Below are positions 7,850 to 15,267 of a stretch of DNA of 18,827 nucleotides, piece after piece (positions within the stretch are counted from its first letter, which is position 1; each line of letters starts with the position of its first letter). Source of the stretch: Gallionella sp. UBA4121 (lineage in GTDB: Bacteria > Pseudomonadota > Gammaproteobacteria > Burkholderiales > Gallionellaceae). The stretch covers positions 20,832 through 39,658 of the forward strand of contig DFWZ01000037.1 in the NCBI GenBank assembly GCA_002381565.1, read 5' to 3'. Below the pieces are notes generated by a model, which was not told where the DNA came from, made no database searches, and saw nothing but the letters and a program-made list of their open reading frames with translations. The position numbers and the translations under genes were made by a program.

Positions 7850-7880
7850 ACTATAGCATGTGTGAGCGGGGTGCTGTCAG
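7850..7880 (-). promoter_or_regulatory. Candidate sigma-70 promoter of nadB
   Basis: Read on the - strand, CTGACA (7880-7875) is followed after 19 bases by TATAGT (7855-7850). The -10 is preceded by TG one base upstream, giving TGCTATAGT, an extended -10 that can compensate for the long spacer. Transcription would start near 7843 and give a leader of about 27 bases before the nadB TTG. Seen by eye only. Confidence 0.45.
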
Positions 7881-7921
7881 TGACGAGATTCAGCATCCCG
7901 AGTCAAAAAAGCGCATGCCCG

Positions 7922-7951
7922 CTGACGATGGTGGCAGGTAGCGGTTATACT
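7922..7951 (+). promoter_or_regulatory. Candidate sigma-70 promoter of the rpoE operon
   Basis: CTGACG at 7922-7927 and TATACT at 7946-7951 are 18 bases apart, in the 180-base space between the divergent nadB and rpoE genes. The expected start of transcription near 7958 leaves a leader of about 39 bases before the rpoE ATG. I did not find a convincing sigma-E type promoter (GAACTT with a TCTGA-like -10) in the same space, although such autoregulation is common for this operon. Confidence 0.45.
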
Positions 7952-7996
7952 GCGCGTCATGACAAATTTTATGCAATCAAGTGGAATAATTTAAGG

Positions 7997-8596
7997 ATGG
8001 GTGATCGGGAAGTTGATCAACAGTTGGTGGAACGTGTGCAGCGCGGGGATAAACACGCCTTTGATCTTTTGGTTGCGAAATATCAGCGGAAACTGGGTCG
8101 GCTGATTTCCCGTTTCGTGCGCGATACTGGCGAGGCGGAAGATGTGACGCAGGAAGCCTTTATCAAGGCCTATCGTGCCTTGCCGGGGTTTCGAGGCGAC
8201 AGTGCGTTTTATACGTGGTTATATCGCATCGGTATCAATACCGCCAAGAATTACCTGCTGGCAAATAAGCGCCGTCCCCCCAGCAGTACGCCTTTTGATG
8301 CGGAAGAAGCGGAGTCATTTGAAGATGCCGGACTTTTACATGAAGTTAGTACGCCAGAAAATGAACTCATGAGCAAACAGGTTGTCAACGTGGTGCAATC
8401 GGCCTTACAGCTGTTGCCGGAAGATTTGCGCAGTGCTTTGACACTGCGTGAAATTGAAGGTTTGAGTTATGAAGAAATCGCCAGTGTGATGAACTGCCCT
8501 GTCGGCACGGTGCGATCAAGAATTTTCAGGGCGCGGGAAGCGGTAGCGGAGAAGCTGCGTCCGTTGTTGGAAACCAGTCAAGGTAATAGGTGGTAA
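7997..8596 (+). CDS. rpoE: RNA polymerase sigma factor RpoE (AlgU), envelope stress
   Basis: ECF sigma factor of 199 residues that directs transcription of envelope-stress genes when released from RseA. The N-terminus MGDREVDQQLVERVQRG matches the family start, so the ATG at 7997 was chosen, although the frame is open far upstream to 7634. Region 2 includes KYQRKLGRLISRFVRD, AEDVTQEAFIKAYRALP and the -10 recognition part SAFYTWLYRIGINTAKNYL. Region 4 includes LPEDLRSALTLREIEGLSYE and CPVGTVRSRIFRAREA, the helix-turn-helix. The only Shine-Dalgarno-like bases (AAGG, 7993-7996) touch the ATG, so initiation may be weak. The stop overlaps the rseA start as TAATG. Being first in the rpoE-rseA-rseB-rseC group, it is co-expressed with its own inhibitor. 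Confidence 0.97.
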   Translation: MGDREVDQQLVERVQRGDKHAFDLLVAKYQRKLGRLISRFVRDTGEAEDVTQEAFIKAYRALPGFRGDSAFYTWLYRIGINTAKNYLLANKRRPPSSTPFDAEEAESFEDAGLLHEVSTPENELMSKQVVNVVQSALQLLPEDLRSALTLREIEGLSYEEIASVMNCPVGTVRSRIFRAREAVAEKLRPLLETSQGNRW

Positions 8597-9099
8597 TGAT
8601 GAAACATGAAATTTCAGCACTGATGGATGGCGAGTTGTTTGAGGATGAGGCGGATGTCCTGTTTGATCAGATTAAACGTGATAGCGGTGCGCATAACGAT
8701 TGGGCGATGTACCACTTGATCGGTGATGTGCTGCGTCAGCCCGAATCTATTCATCGCGACATCAGTGTCCGTGTCAGTGAGCGTTTGCAGAACGAGGCGA
8801 CTGTGCTGGCACCGCGTAGCCGTGCTTTGAAACAAAAGGCGAGGGTGTTTGCGCTGTCGGCTGCGGCATCGGTGCTGGCTGTCGGTGTGGTTGCCTGGAT
8901 GTCATTGCAGATCAGTCCCGAAACCTCGCCGCAGTTGGCGATGCAGCAATCGAATATTCGTCCGGTCAATCTGCAAATTCAGCCCAAATCAAATGATTAT
9001 CTGATGGCGCATCAGGAGTTTTCTCCCAGCAACGATATGAACGGCGGTGCCTCTTATGTCCGCACTGTGACCTATAGTCCGGAGGAAAAGCCTCAATGA
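8596..9099 (+). CDS. rseA: Anti-sigma-E factor RseA (MucA)
   Basis: Single-pass inner membrane protein that holds RpoE inactive. From the ATG at 8596 (167 residues), the N-terminal cytoplasmic domain (ISALMDGELFEDEADVLFDQ and WAMYHLIGDVLRQPE) is the sigma-binding part. A membrane helix is at about 84-105 (FALSAAASVLAVGVVAWMSL), and the remaining 60 residues would face the periplasm, where DegS-type cleavage and RseB binding occur. The start is uncertain by a few codons: GTG 8590, ATG 8596 and ATG 8599 are all in frame. ATG 8596 overlaps the rpoE stop by one base and ATG 8599 lies 5 bases after AGGTGG (8588-8593). The stop overlaps the rseB start by four bases (ATGA). Shorter than E. coli RseA (216), as usual for MucA-type proteins. 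Confidence 0.93.
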   Translation: MMKHEISALMDGELFEDEADVLFDQIKRDSGAHNDWAMYHLIGDVLRQPESIHRDISVRVSERLQNEATVLAPRSRALKQKARVFALSAAASVLAVGVVAWMSLQISPETSPQLAMQQSNIRPVNLQIQPKSNDYLMAHQEFSPSNDMNGGASYVRTVTYSPEEKPQ

Positions 9100-10058
9100 A
9101 GGTATGGTCCGGATTCTGTGGCCTGCTGTTGACCGTGAATGTCTGCGCGGCCGATGGGCAGTCCAAGCTTGACTGGCTCAAAACTGCTGCATTTGCCGGC
9201 CACCAGAGCGATTACAGCGGTATTTTCGTCTATCAATATGGCAGTCATGTCGAAACATCAAGGATTGCCCATATCGTTGATACCGACGGCGAATATGAAA
9301 AACTGGAAAGCCTGGATGGTCCAAAACGTGAAATCATCCGTCATCATGGACAGGTCTGGTGTTATAGCCAGCATAAAATGGTGCAAGTGGAGAGCCAGAA
9401 GGGCAAGGGGCAGTTTCCTTTGTTGCTGCCTGATCAGCTATCCGCATTGAGTGCAAATTATCGGGTTAAAGAGGTGGGGCAAGACAGGGTGGCCGGATAT
9501 GCAACACAGGTTGTTCTGTTTCAGCCCAAGGATAACTTGCGCTACACACACAAAATATGGGTGGACACGAATACGGGACTGTTGCTGAAATCTGCCGTGC
9601 TCAATGCCAGGAATCAGGTCGTTGAGCAATATGCTTTTACCGAATTAAAACTAGGAAAAGAGGCGGATCGTTCCTGGATTTATTCCAGCGATACAAAAAA
9701 TTTGCCTGGAATGGCTCAGCAAAACTCTTCTTCGGATAAGCCCGCCAAGGCCGTGAACAGTGGTTGGGTCGTTGATGCGCTGCCGAGTGGCTTCAAGAAA
9801 ACGACAGAGTTGTTGAGGCCCATGCATGGCAAGCATGCGCCGGTGACGCAACTGGTGTTTTCCGACGGATTGAGCGCCATATCCGTTTTCGTCGAGCCTT
9901 CCGATGCCGATGAGGATGATAATGAAGGTTTGTCCAGTCGAGGGGCTGTCAATCTTTATCACAAGGTGGTCGATAATCATCTTTATAACGTGGTCGGTGA
10001 GGTTCCGCCGACAACCGTTATGCAGGTTCTTAATTCGATAAGGTATAACGGAAAATGA
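9096..10058 (+). CDS. rseB: Sigma-E regulatory protein RseB (MucB)
   Basis: Periplasmic protein that binds RseA and shields it from proteolysis, releasing it when lipopolysaccharide or lipoprotein signals bind. The protein of 320 residues starts with a signal peptide (MKVWSGFCGLLLTVNVCA, likely cleaved after Ala18). The N-terminal LolA-like half contains WLKTAAFAGHQSDYSGIFVY, then KREIIRHHGQVWCYSQH and YTHKIWVDTNTGLLLKSAVL. The C-terminal domain starts near residue 225 (SGWVVDALPSGFKKTTE) and contains VTQLVFSDGLSAISVFVEP, both family features. It overlaps its neighbours on both sides by ATGA (9096-9099 and 10055-10058), so rseA, rseB and rseC are probably made in linked amounts. Confidence 0.95.
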   Translation: MKVWSGFCGLLLTVNVCAADGQSKLDWLKTAAFAGHQSDYSGIFVYQYGSHVETSRIAHIVDTDGEYEKLESLDGPKREIIRHHGQVWCYSQHKMVQVESQKGKGQFPLLLPDQLSALSANYRVKEVGQDRVAGYATQVVLFQPKDNLRYTHKIWVDTNTGLLLKSAVLNARNQVVEQYAFTELKLGKEADRSWIYSSDTKNLPGMAQQNSSSDKPAKAVNSGWVVDALPSGFKKTTELLRPMHGKHAPVTQLVFSDGLSAISVFVEPSDADEDDNEGLSSRGAVNLYHKVVDNHLYNVVGEVPPTTVMQVLNSIRYNGK

Positions 10059-10489
10059 GCATGCTGGAGACACGCGCTGTTGTCGTGCAGACCGATAAGC
10101 TCTCTGCGCAGGTTGTAGCCAGTCAGGGTAATGGCTGCTCTGCCTGTGACGGCAAGGGCTGCGGGTCGGGCAAGCTGACCCAGCTGTTCTGCAGCCGGCC
10201 GCGCCAATTCAAGGTGGATAACCAGATCCAGGCCGGTGTGGGTGACGAAGTGATCGTCTCTGTGCCTGAGGGCGCCGTGTTGCGCGGCATCGGTCTGGTT
10301 TACCTGTTGCCGCTGGTGCTGTTGTTTGCGGGGGCGGCACTGGCAGGACAGGTGCAGGACGGGCAGCGTGATGCCTATGCGGCGATCGGTGCGCTGTCAG
10401 GGCTCCTGCTCGGGTTTGCTCTGGCAAAATGGTTGTCGTTGCGCCTGGTTCGCCAGCAACCCTTTATCGCGCGGCTATTTCGCGAATAG
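10055..10489 (+). CDS. rseC: SoxR-reducing/RseC (MucC) family membrane protein
   Basis: A protein of 144 residues of the RseC/MucC family, linked to the sigma-E system and, in E. coli, to reduction of the SoxR iron-sulfur cluster. The N-terminal cytoplasmic part carries four cysteines (28, 31, 36, 46: C-x2-C-x4-C-x9-C, with CSACDGKGCGSG), which could bind a metal or iron-sulfur cluster. Then come two membrane helices at about 78-98 (GLVYLLPLVLLFAGAALAG) and 106-128 (AYAAIGALSGLLLGFALAKW). The start overlaps rseB by ATGA. It is the last gene before the inserted element at 10495; the TTAG target copy begins two bases after its TAG stop. Confidence 0.92.
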   Translation: MSMLETRAVVVQTDKLSAQVVASQGNGCSACDGKGCGSGKLTQLFCSRPRQFKVDNQIQAGVGDEVIVSVPEGAVLRGIGLVYLLPLVLLFAGAALAGQVQDGQRDAYAAIGALSGLLLGFALAKWLSLRLVRQQPFIARLFRE

Positions 10490-10494
10490 TTTAG

Positions 10495-10641
10495 GGAAGT
10501 GCTGATTTATTCGGTTTCGTCGTTCCCGCGCAGGCGGGAACCCAGTCACACAAGGCACTGGATCCCCGCTTGGCGAGCAGCCGCTTCGCAGCTTGCCTGT
10601 TGAACCCTTTGCGCGGGGATGACGAATAAATCAGCATTTCC
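10495..10641. mobile_element. MITE-like element with 19 bp terminal inverted repeats, 147 bp
   Basis: The ends are 10495-10513 (GGAAGTGCTGATTTATTCG) and 10623-10641, whose reverse complement is GGAAATGCTGATTTATTCG: 18 of 19 bases agree. The tetranucleotide TTAG stands directly outside both ends (10491-10494 and 10642-10645), as a target-site duplication would. TTAG fits the YTAR target known for IS5-family transposases, so mobilisation by such an element is a reasonable inference. Inside, the arms continue imperfectly (TCGTTCCCGC at 10520-10529 against TCATCCCCGC read back from 10622), with 6 extra bases on the left. There is no coding capacity. The element lies between rseC and degP. Confidence 0.8.
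10522..10620. repeat. Nested hairpins inside the element
   Basis: Three complementary pairs are visible: GTTCCCGC 10522-10529 with GCGGGAAC 10534-10541 (4-base loop), CCAGT 10542-10546 with ACTGG 10557-10561, and ATCCCCGC 10562-10569 with GCGGGGAT 10613-10620, the last enclosing GCGAGC/GCTTGC (10573-10578, 10591-10596). If transcribed, this would fold strongly and could slow polymerase or block exonucleases between rseC and degP. No U tract follows directly, so it is not a standard terminator. Confidence 0.7.
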
Positions 10642-10681
10642 TTAGGTTTGTTTTTGATTTTTTTACTATGAGGAGGCTTGC

Positions 10682-12064
10682 ATGCTAAAAAAGTTTACTA
10701 ACATCATCCTGCTGGTCGTGGTTGTTCTTCCGTCTGCCTTTGCCAACGGATTGCCCGATTTTACCGGCCTGGTTGAAAAACAAGCTCAGGCGGTAGTCAA
10801 TATCAGCACCACACAACGCATCTTCCAGGGTGTTCCCAACATTCCGGAAGATGATCCATTCTTCGAATTCTTCAGACGCTTTGGCCCCCCAGTGGCACGC
10901 GATCAGGAATCTCAATCATTAGGTTCCGGTTTTATCATAAGCGCTGATGGTTACATCATGACCAATGCACATGTGGTGGATCATGCCGACAAAATTACCG
11001 TACGCCTGACGGATAAGCGCGAATTTTCTGCACGTGTCATTGGCGCAGATAAACGGACTGATATAGCCTTGCTCAAGATTGATGCTGTCAACTTGCCGAA
11101 AGTATCCGTGGGCGATCCGGGCAAACTCAAGGTGGGTGAATGGGTCGTCGCAATCGGTTCGCCGTTTGGTTTTGACAGCAGTGTCACTGCCGGTATCGTC
11201 AGTGCCAAGGGCCGCTCCTTGCCGCAGGATAATTTAGTACCGTTCATACAGACCGATGTGGCCATTAATCCCGGCAATTCCGGCGGGCCATTGTTCAACA
11301 TGAACGGTGAAGTGGTTGGCATCAATTCGCAAATCTATACCCGTTCAGGCGGGTCGATGGGGCTGTCCTTTGCCATACCGATCGATGTTGCGACACAGGT
11401 GGTAGAGCAATTACGCACCAAGGGCACGGTGACGCGCGGGCGCATCGGGGTCACGATACAGGGGTTGACGCGCGAGTTGGCCGAATCGTTCGGTTTGAGC
11501 CAGCCTAATGGTGCACTGGTCAGCAGCGTTGAAAAGGGCGGGCCTGCCGACAAGGCGGGTATCGAGGCCAGCGACGTGATCCTCAAATTCGACGGTCGTG
11601 TGGTGATGAATTCCAGCGATTTGCCGCGCATCGTGGCCGCCGTAAAACCCGGCAGCAAAGCCGTGGTCGAATTATGGCGCAAGGGCGCGGCCAAACAACT
11701 GACGGTGGTGGTTGCCAAAATGCCGGAAGACGGCATGCTGGCTGAGGCCGCCGGTAGTCAGGAAAATGAGGCAGGCACGATGATCGCGCGTCTGGGCATT
11801 GCATTGAGCGAGCCCAGTCGCGAGCAATTGTCTGATCTGCAAATAAATGGAGGGCTGTTGGTGGAGGCGGTCAAGGGGCAGGCTGCACGTACCGCCGGCT
11901 TGCAGCACGGCGATGTACTGTTGGTCATAGGCAATATGCCTCTCCGTTCTCTGAATCAGTTGATTGAGATCATCAAGCAGGTTCCCAAGGGGCGCAATGT
12001 CGCGTTGCTGGTGCGCCGGGGCGATAATGCCTTTTATGTGGCGATCAAACTCGATGAAAAGTGA
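10682..12064 (+). CDS. degP: Periplasmic Do-family serine protease DegP/MucD
   Basis: HtrA-type protease and chaperone that degrades misfolded envelope proteins. The protein has 460 residues. A signal peptide is at 1-22 (MLKKFTNIILLVVVVLPSAF, then AN, cleavage probably after AFA). The trypsin-like domain carries the triad His97 (TNAHVVDH), Asp127 (KRTDIALLKID) and Ser200 (NPGNSGGPLF). Two PDZ domains follow: the first from about 253 (GRIGVTIQGLT to VVVAKMP), the second from about 370 (LGIALSEPSREQLSDLQ to the end). A strong AGGAGG at 10671-10676, 5 bases before the ATG, fixes the start. It follows rpoE-rseABC as mucD does in Pseudomonas, but the inserted element lies between, so read-through from rseC may be reduced. 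DegQ is an equally valid family name. Confidence 0.96.
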   Translation: MLKKFTNIILLVVVVLPSAFANGLPDFTGLVEKQAQAVVNISTTQRIFQGVPNIPEDDPFFEFFRRFGPPVARDQESQSLGSGFIISADGYIMTNAHVVDHADKITVRLTDKREFSARVIGADKRTDIALLKIDAVNLPKVSVGDPGKLKVGEWVVAIGSPFGFDSSVTAGIVSAKGRSLPQDNLVPFIQTDVAINPGNSGGPLFNMNGEVVGINSQIYTRSGGSMGLSFAIPIDVATQVVEQLRTKGTVTRGRIGVTIQGLTRELAESFGLSQPNGALVSSVEKGGPADKAGIEASDVILKFDGRVVMNSSDLPRIVAAVKPGSKAVVELWRKGAAKQLTVVVAKMPEDGMLAEAAGSQENEAGTMIARLGIALSEPSREQLSDLQINGGLLVEAVKGQAARTAGLQHGDVLLVIGNMPLRSLNQLIEIIKQVPKGRNVALLVRRGDNAFYVAIKLDEK

Positions 12065-12138
12065 ATCTCGAATTCCAGGAGTCTCGGAAAATTTTGAGGC
12101 TCATTGATTACAGTCCTGCGTATAAGGTCTAAATCGGC

Positions 12139-12144
12139 TAGAAT
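12139..12144 (+). promoter_or_regulatory. Possible -10 element upstream of lepA
   Basis: TAGAAT at 12139-12144 stands 77 bases before the lepA ATG in the 157-base degP-lepA space, but no good -35 hexamer is found 16-18 bases upstream. It is offered only because lepA probably needs its own promoter here. Confidence 0.25.
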
Positions 12145-12169
12145 TCGCGCTTTGCGAAAATACCGTACC

Positions 12170-12199
12170 CTCTCTTCAAATTGCTTGCGCAACAGAGAG
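12170..12199 (+). other. Hairpin in the lepA leader
   Basis: CTCTCT (12170-12175) pairs with AGAGAG (12194-12199), and inside it TTGC (12181-12184) pairs with GCAA around a TTGC loop. The structure ends 22 bases before the lepA ATG at 12222, which has only a weak GGAA (12214-12217) as ribosome binding site. It could affect lepA translation or mRNA stability; no U tract follows, so it is not a terminator. Confidence 0.35.
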
Positions 12200-12221
12200 T
12201 GGCGGTTTCTATTGGAATTTC

Positions 12222-14012
12222 ATGCAGCTAATCCGTAATTTTTCTATTATTGCCCACATCGATCACGGAAAATCGACGCTGGCCGATCGCATCATCCATT
12301 TGTGCGGTGGTTTGTCAGACCGTGAAATGGATGCGCAAGTGCTCGATTCTATGGATATTGAGCGCGAGCGCGGCATCACCATCAAGGCGCAGACAGCAGC
12401 GCTCAGCTACAAGGCGCGTGATGGACAAATTTATAATTTAAACCTGATCGACACCCCCGGACACGTGGATTTTTCCTACGAAGTGTCTCGCTCGCTGTCA
12501 GCCTGCGAGGGTGCACTGCTGGTGGTGGATGCGTCCCAGGGGGTTGAGGCGCAGACCGTAGCCAATTGCTATACCGCGCTGGATCTGGGCGTGGAAGTGG
12601 TGCCGGTGCTCAATAAGATCGACCTGCCTTCCGCAGATCCCGACAACGCGATCGAAGAAATCGAAGAGGTCATCGGCATTGAAGCGCACGATGCAGTACG
12701 CTGTTCGGCCAAGACCGGCGTGGGTGTTGAAGACGTGCTCGAGTCATTGATTGTCAAGGTGCCTGCACCCAAAGGGGATGTAAACGCGCTGTTGCAAGCC
12801 CTGATCGTCGACTCCTGGTTTGACAACTATGTCGGCGTGGTGATGCTGGTGCGCGTCATGAACGGTACGTTGAAGCCTAAGGAAAAAATCCTGTTCATGG
12901 CCACCGGTGCGCAGCATCTGACTGAGCACATCGGCGTGTTCACCCCAAAATCTCAGCCGCGCGAGTCGTTGAGTGCGGGGCAGGTGGGTTTTGTCATCGC
13001 CGGCATCAAGGAGCTGAAAGCCGCACGTGTGGGTGATACCATCACGCATCAGGCAAGACCCGCAGCGGCAGCATTGCCGGGCTTCAAGGAAGTTCAGTCT
13101 CAGGTTTTTTCCGGACTGTTTCCTGTGGAATCCAATCAATACGAGGCGCTGCGCGATTCGCTGGAAAAGTTGAAATTAAACGATGCCGCATTGCAGTACG
13201 AGCCGGAAGTGTCGCAGGCGCTGGGTTTCGGCTTCCGTTGCGGCTTTCTGGGGCTGTTGCACATGGAAATCGTGCAGGAGCGGCTGGAGCGCGAGTTCGA
13301 TATGGACTTGATCACCACCGCTCCGACGGTTATTTACGAGGTGGTGCTGCGCGACGGTACGGTATTGACGGTGGACAACCCGTCCAAAATGCCGGATCCG
13401 TCGAAGATTGAGCAGATACGCGAGCCTGTGGTGACCGTCAATTTATACATGCCGAACGAATATGTAGGTTCGGTGATTACGCTGTGCACCCATAAGCGCG
13501 GGCAGCAGATCAATATCAGCTATCACGGCAAGCAGGTTAAGCTGGTGTACGAGATGCCGATGGCGGAAATCGTGATGGATTTCTTCGACAAGCTAAAGTC
13601 GGTATCGCGCGGCTATGCGTCGATGGACTATGAGTTCAAGGAATATCGCGCGGCGGATGTGGTCAAGGTGGATATGCTGATCAACGGCGAAAAGGTAGAT
13701 GCGCTGGCGATCATCGTGCATCGCGCCAACAGCCAGTATCGCGGGCGCGAAGTGGCGGCCAAGATGCGCGAACTGATCCCGCGCCAGATGTACGACGTGG
13801 CGATTCAGGCGACCATAGGCTCCAACATCATCGCGCGCGAGAACGTCAAGGCGATGCGCAAGAACGTGCTGGCCAAGTGTTACGGTGGCGATATCTCGCG
13901 CAAGAAGAAGCTGCTGGAAAAACAGAAGGCCGGCAAGAAGCGCATGAAGCAGGTAGGCAACGTGGAAATTCCTCAGGAAGCTTTTCTGGCGATTTTACGT
14001 GTGGATGATTAG
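12222..14012 (+). CDS. lepA: Elongation factor 4 (LepA GTPase)
   Basis: Ribosome-bound GTPase that acts on stalled or back-translocating ribosomes and affects initiation. The protein of 596 residues has the normal length. G motifs: AHIDHGKST (11-19), RGITIKAQTA (50-59), DTPGHVDF (77-84), NKID (131-134) and SAKTG. Then come the EF-G-like domains II, III and V (SQALGFGFRCGFLGLLHMEI is typical), and the LepA-specific C-terminal domain with IPRQMYDVAIQATIGSNIIA and the Lys-rich ISRKKKLLEKQKAGKKRMKQ, which reaches into the tRNA site. It heads the lepA-lepB pair, long known in E. coli as an operon; lepB follows 61 bases later. Confidence 0.98.
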   Translation: MQLIRNFSIIAHIDHGKSTLADRIIHLCGGLSDREMDAQVLDSMDIERERGITIKAQTAALSYKARDGQIYNLNLIDTPGHVDFSYEVSRSLSACEGALLVVDASQGVEAQTVANCYTALDLGVEVVPVLNKIDLPSADPDNAIEEIEEVIGIEAHDAVRCSAKTGVGVEDVLESLIVKVPAPKGDVNALLQALIVDSWFDNYVGVVMLVRVMNGTLKPKEKILFMATGAQHLTEHIGVFTPKSQPRESLSAGQVGFVIAGIKELKAARVGDTITHQARPAAAALPGFKEVQSQVFSGLFPVESNQYEALRDSLEKLKLNDAALQYEPEVSQALGFGFRCGFLGLLHMEIVQERLEREFDMDLITTAPTVIYEVVLRDGTVLTVDNPSKMPDPSKIEQIREPVVTVNLYMPNEYVGSVITLCTHKRGQQINISYHGKQVKLVYEMPMAEIVMDFFDKLKSVSRGYASMDYEFKEYRAADVVKVDMLINGEKVDALAIIVHRANSQYRGREVAAKMRELIPRQMYDVAIQATIGSNIIARENVKAMRKNVLAKCYGGDISRKKKLLEKQKAGKKRMKQVGNVEIPQEAFLAILRVDD

Positions 14013-14073
14013 GCAACAGCAGGGTGAGCACCGCACACCTTGAGTGGACATTTGTAGTAATTAAGGAATAAAA

Positions 14074-14874
14074 ATGGATTTTGCTTTGATAATGTTTGTA
14101 TTGCTGCTGGTCACCGGCAGCATCTGGCTGCTGGATCGATTTTCCCTGGCAGAAAAACGTGCCGCTGGGGTGGCTGAGCCGTGGTGGGTCGAGTATGCCA
14201 AGAGCTTCTTTCCGGTTATCCTGATCGTGTTCTGCATCCGTTCTTTTCTCGTCGAACCGTTCAAAATTCCCTCCGGCTCGATGATCCCGACCCTGCATGT
14301 AGGGGATTTCATACTGGTTAACAAATTCACCTACGGGATCCGCCTGCCCATCATCAACCAGAAAATTATCCAGGTAAACGACCCGCAGCGCGGTGACGTA
14401 ATGGTGTTTCATTACCCGGAAAATCCGTCGGTGGACTATATCAAGCGCGTGGTCGGCATGCCTGGCGACATCGTCGAGTATCGCCAGAAACATCTGACCA
14501 TCAACGGGGTAGAGCAGTTGCAACAGCCCGATGGCGATTATAATTATGTCGAAAGCGGTTTGAATTTTGTGCATACCGAGCGTATCAACGAGACGCTCGG
14601 CGAACGTCGCCACGCGATACTGGTGAATCCCGATATGCCCAATGTGCATTTGGGTTCGGTGGCCGAATTTGCGGGACATGAGAATTGTGTTTATAACGAC
14701 GAACTGGTGCGTTGCAAAGTGCCTGCCGGGCAGTATTTCATGATGGGTGATAATCGCGACAACAGCCGCGACAGCCGCTATTGGGGTTTTGTGCCCGATT
14801 ATCAGATCGTCGGTAAAGCGTTCTTTGTATGGATGAATTTCTCGGATTTGAAGCGTATCGGTTTGTCTATTTAA
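14074..14874 (+). CDS. lepB: Signal peptidase I
   Basis: Inner membrane protease that removes signal peptides from exported proteins. The protein has 266 residues. Two membrane helices lie near the N-terminus (about 3-20, MDFALIMFVLLLVTGSIWLL, and about 45-62, FFPVILIVFCIRSFLV). The catalytic domain then faces the periplasm: Box B PSGSMIPTL with nucleophile Ser69, Box C/D DYIKRVVGMPGD with general base Lys124, and Box E GDNRDNSRDSRYWGFVP. AAGGA at 14063-14067 lies 6 bases before the ATG. It follows lepA and precedes a DUF4845 gene, the common betaproteobacterial order. Confidence 0.97.
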   Translation: MDFALIMFVLLLVTGSIWLLDRFSLAEKRAAGVAEPWWVEYAKSFFPVILIVFCIRSFLVEPFKIPSGSMIPTLHVGDFILVNKFTYGIRLPIINQKIIQVNDPQRGDVMVFHYPENPSVDYIKRVVGMPGDIVEYRQKHLTINGVEQLQQPDGDYNYVESGLNFVHTERINETLGERRHAILVNPDMPNVHLGSVAEFAGHENCVYNDELVRCKVPAGQYFMMGDNRDNSRDSRYWGFVPDYQIVGKAFFVWMNFSDLKRIGLSI

Positions 14875-14898
14875 CAGAAAAAGGGGAGCAGTGTGAAT

Positions 14899-15267
14899 AT
14901 GTCAAAGCCCAAGTCTCAGCGCGGTTTGAGTTTCTCAGGATTTATTCTGGGCGCGTTTATCCTGGTGTTGATCAGTATCACCGGCTTGAAGCTGATACCC
15001 GCCTATATACAGAATGCTGAAATTAAAAAAGTATTCACGGAAATCGCCGGCGACCCGGAGATGCAAAAGGCATCCTCGCACGATATACGCATGTCTTTTA
15101 ACCGGCGGGCCTCCATCGATAACATTACCGCGATCAAGGCGGACGATATTGAAATAGAAATAGATTCCGGCAAACCGGTTTTGAGTGCGAGTTATGCCGT
15201 CAAAGTTCCTCTGGTGGGCAATATGAGTCTGTACCTTGATTTCAATCCCAGCAGTGCGATCAAGTAA
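14899..15267 (+). CDS. DUF4845 family membrane-anchored protein
   Basis: A protein of about 122 residues with an N-terminal basic stretch, a single membrane helix (GFILGAFILVLISITGLKLI) and a small domain that would face the periplasm (IPAYIQNAEIKKVFTEIA, then VPLVGNMSLYLDF). This fits DUF4845, which is typically found between lepB and rnc in beta- and gammaproteobacteria; its function is unknown. The helix near the N-terminus looks somewhat pilin-like, but I see no prepilin processing site with the usual Gly-Phe-x4-Glu order. Start: ATG 14899 or GTG 14893, both served by AAGGGGAG (14881-14888). The 3' end probably overlaps the start of rnc. Confidence 0.82.
   Translation: MSKPKSQRGLSFSGFILGAFILVLISITGLKLIPAYIQNAEIKKVFTEIAGDPEMQKASSHDIRMSFNRRASIDNITAIKADDIEIEIDSGKPVLSASYAVKVPLVGNMSLYLDFNPSSAIK

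Noticed and set aside
7848..7880. Sigma-E type promoter (GAACTA then TGTCAG) upstream of rpoE
   Set aside because: The spacing of about 21 bases is too long and the -10 does not match TCTGA; the bases are better explained as the reverse-strand nadB promoter.
7634..7996. Long N-terminal extension of RpoE in the same open frame
   Set aside because: The extension runs antisense to nadB and through the intergenic space; family proteins begin at MGDREVDQQL, which matches ATG 7997.
10537..10563. Sigma-E type -35 (GGAAC) upstream of degP inside the inserted element
   Set aside because: No TCTGA-like -10 at 15-17 bases, and the bases belong to the element's hairpin.
12079..12102. Rho-independent terminator after degP
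   Set aside because: The 7 bp stem (12079-12085 with 12096-12102) contains a G-T pair and is not followed by a U tract.
13846..14679. 277-residue open frame antisense to lepA and lepB
   Set aside because: It lies opposite two clear genes and its translation shows no recognisable domain, so it is a shadow of their codon pattern.
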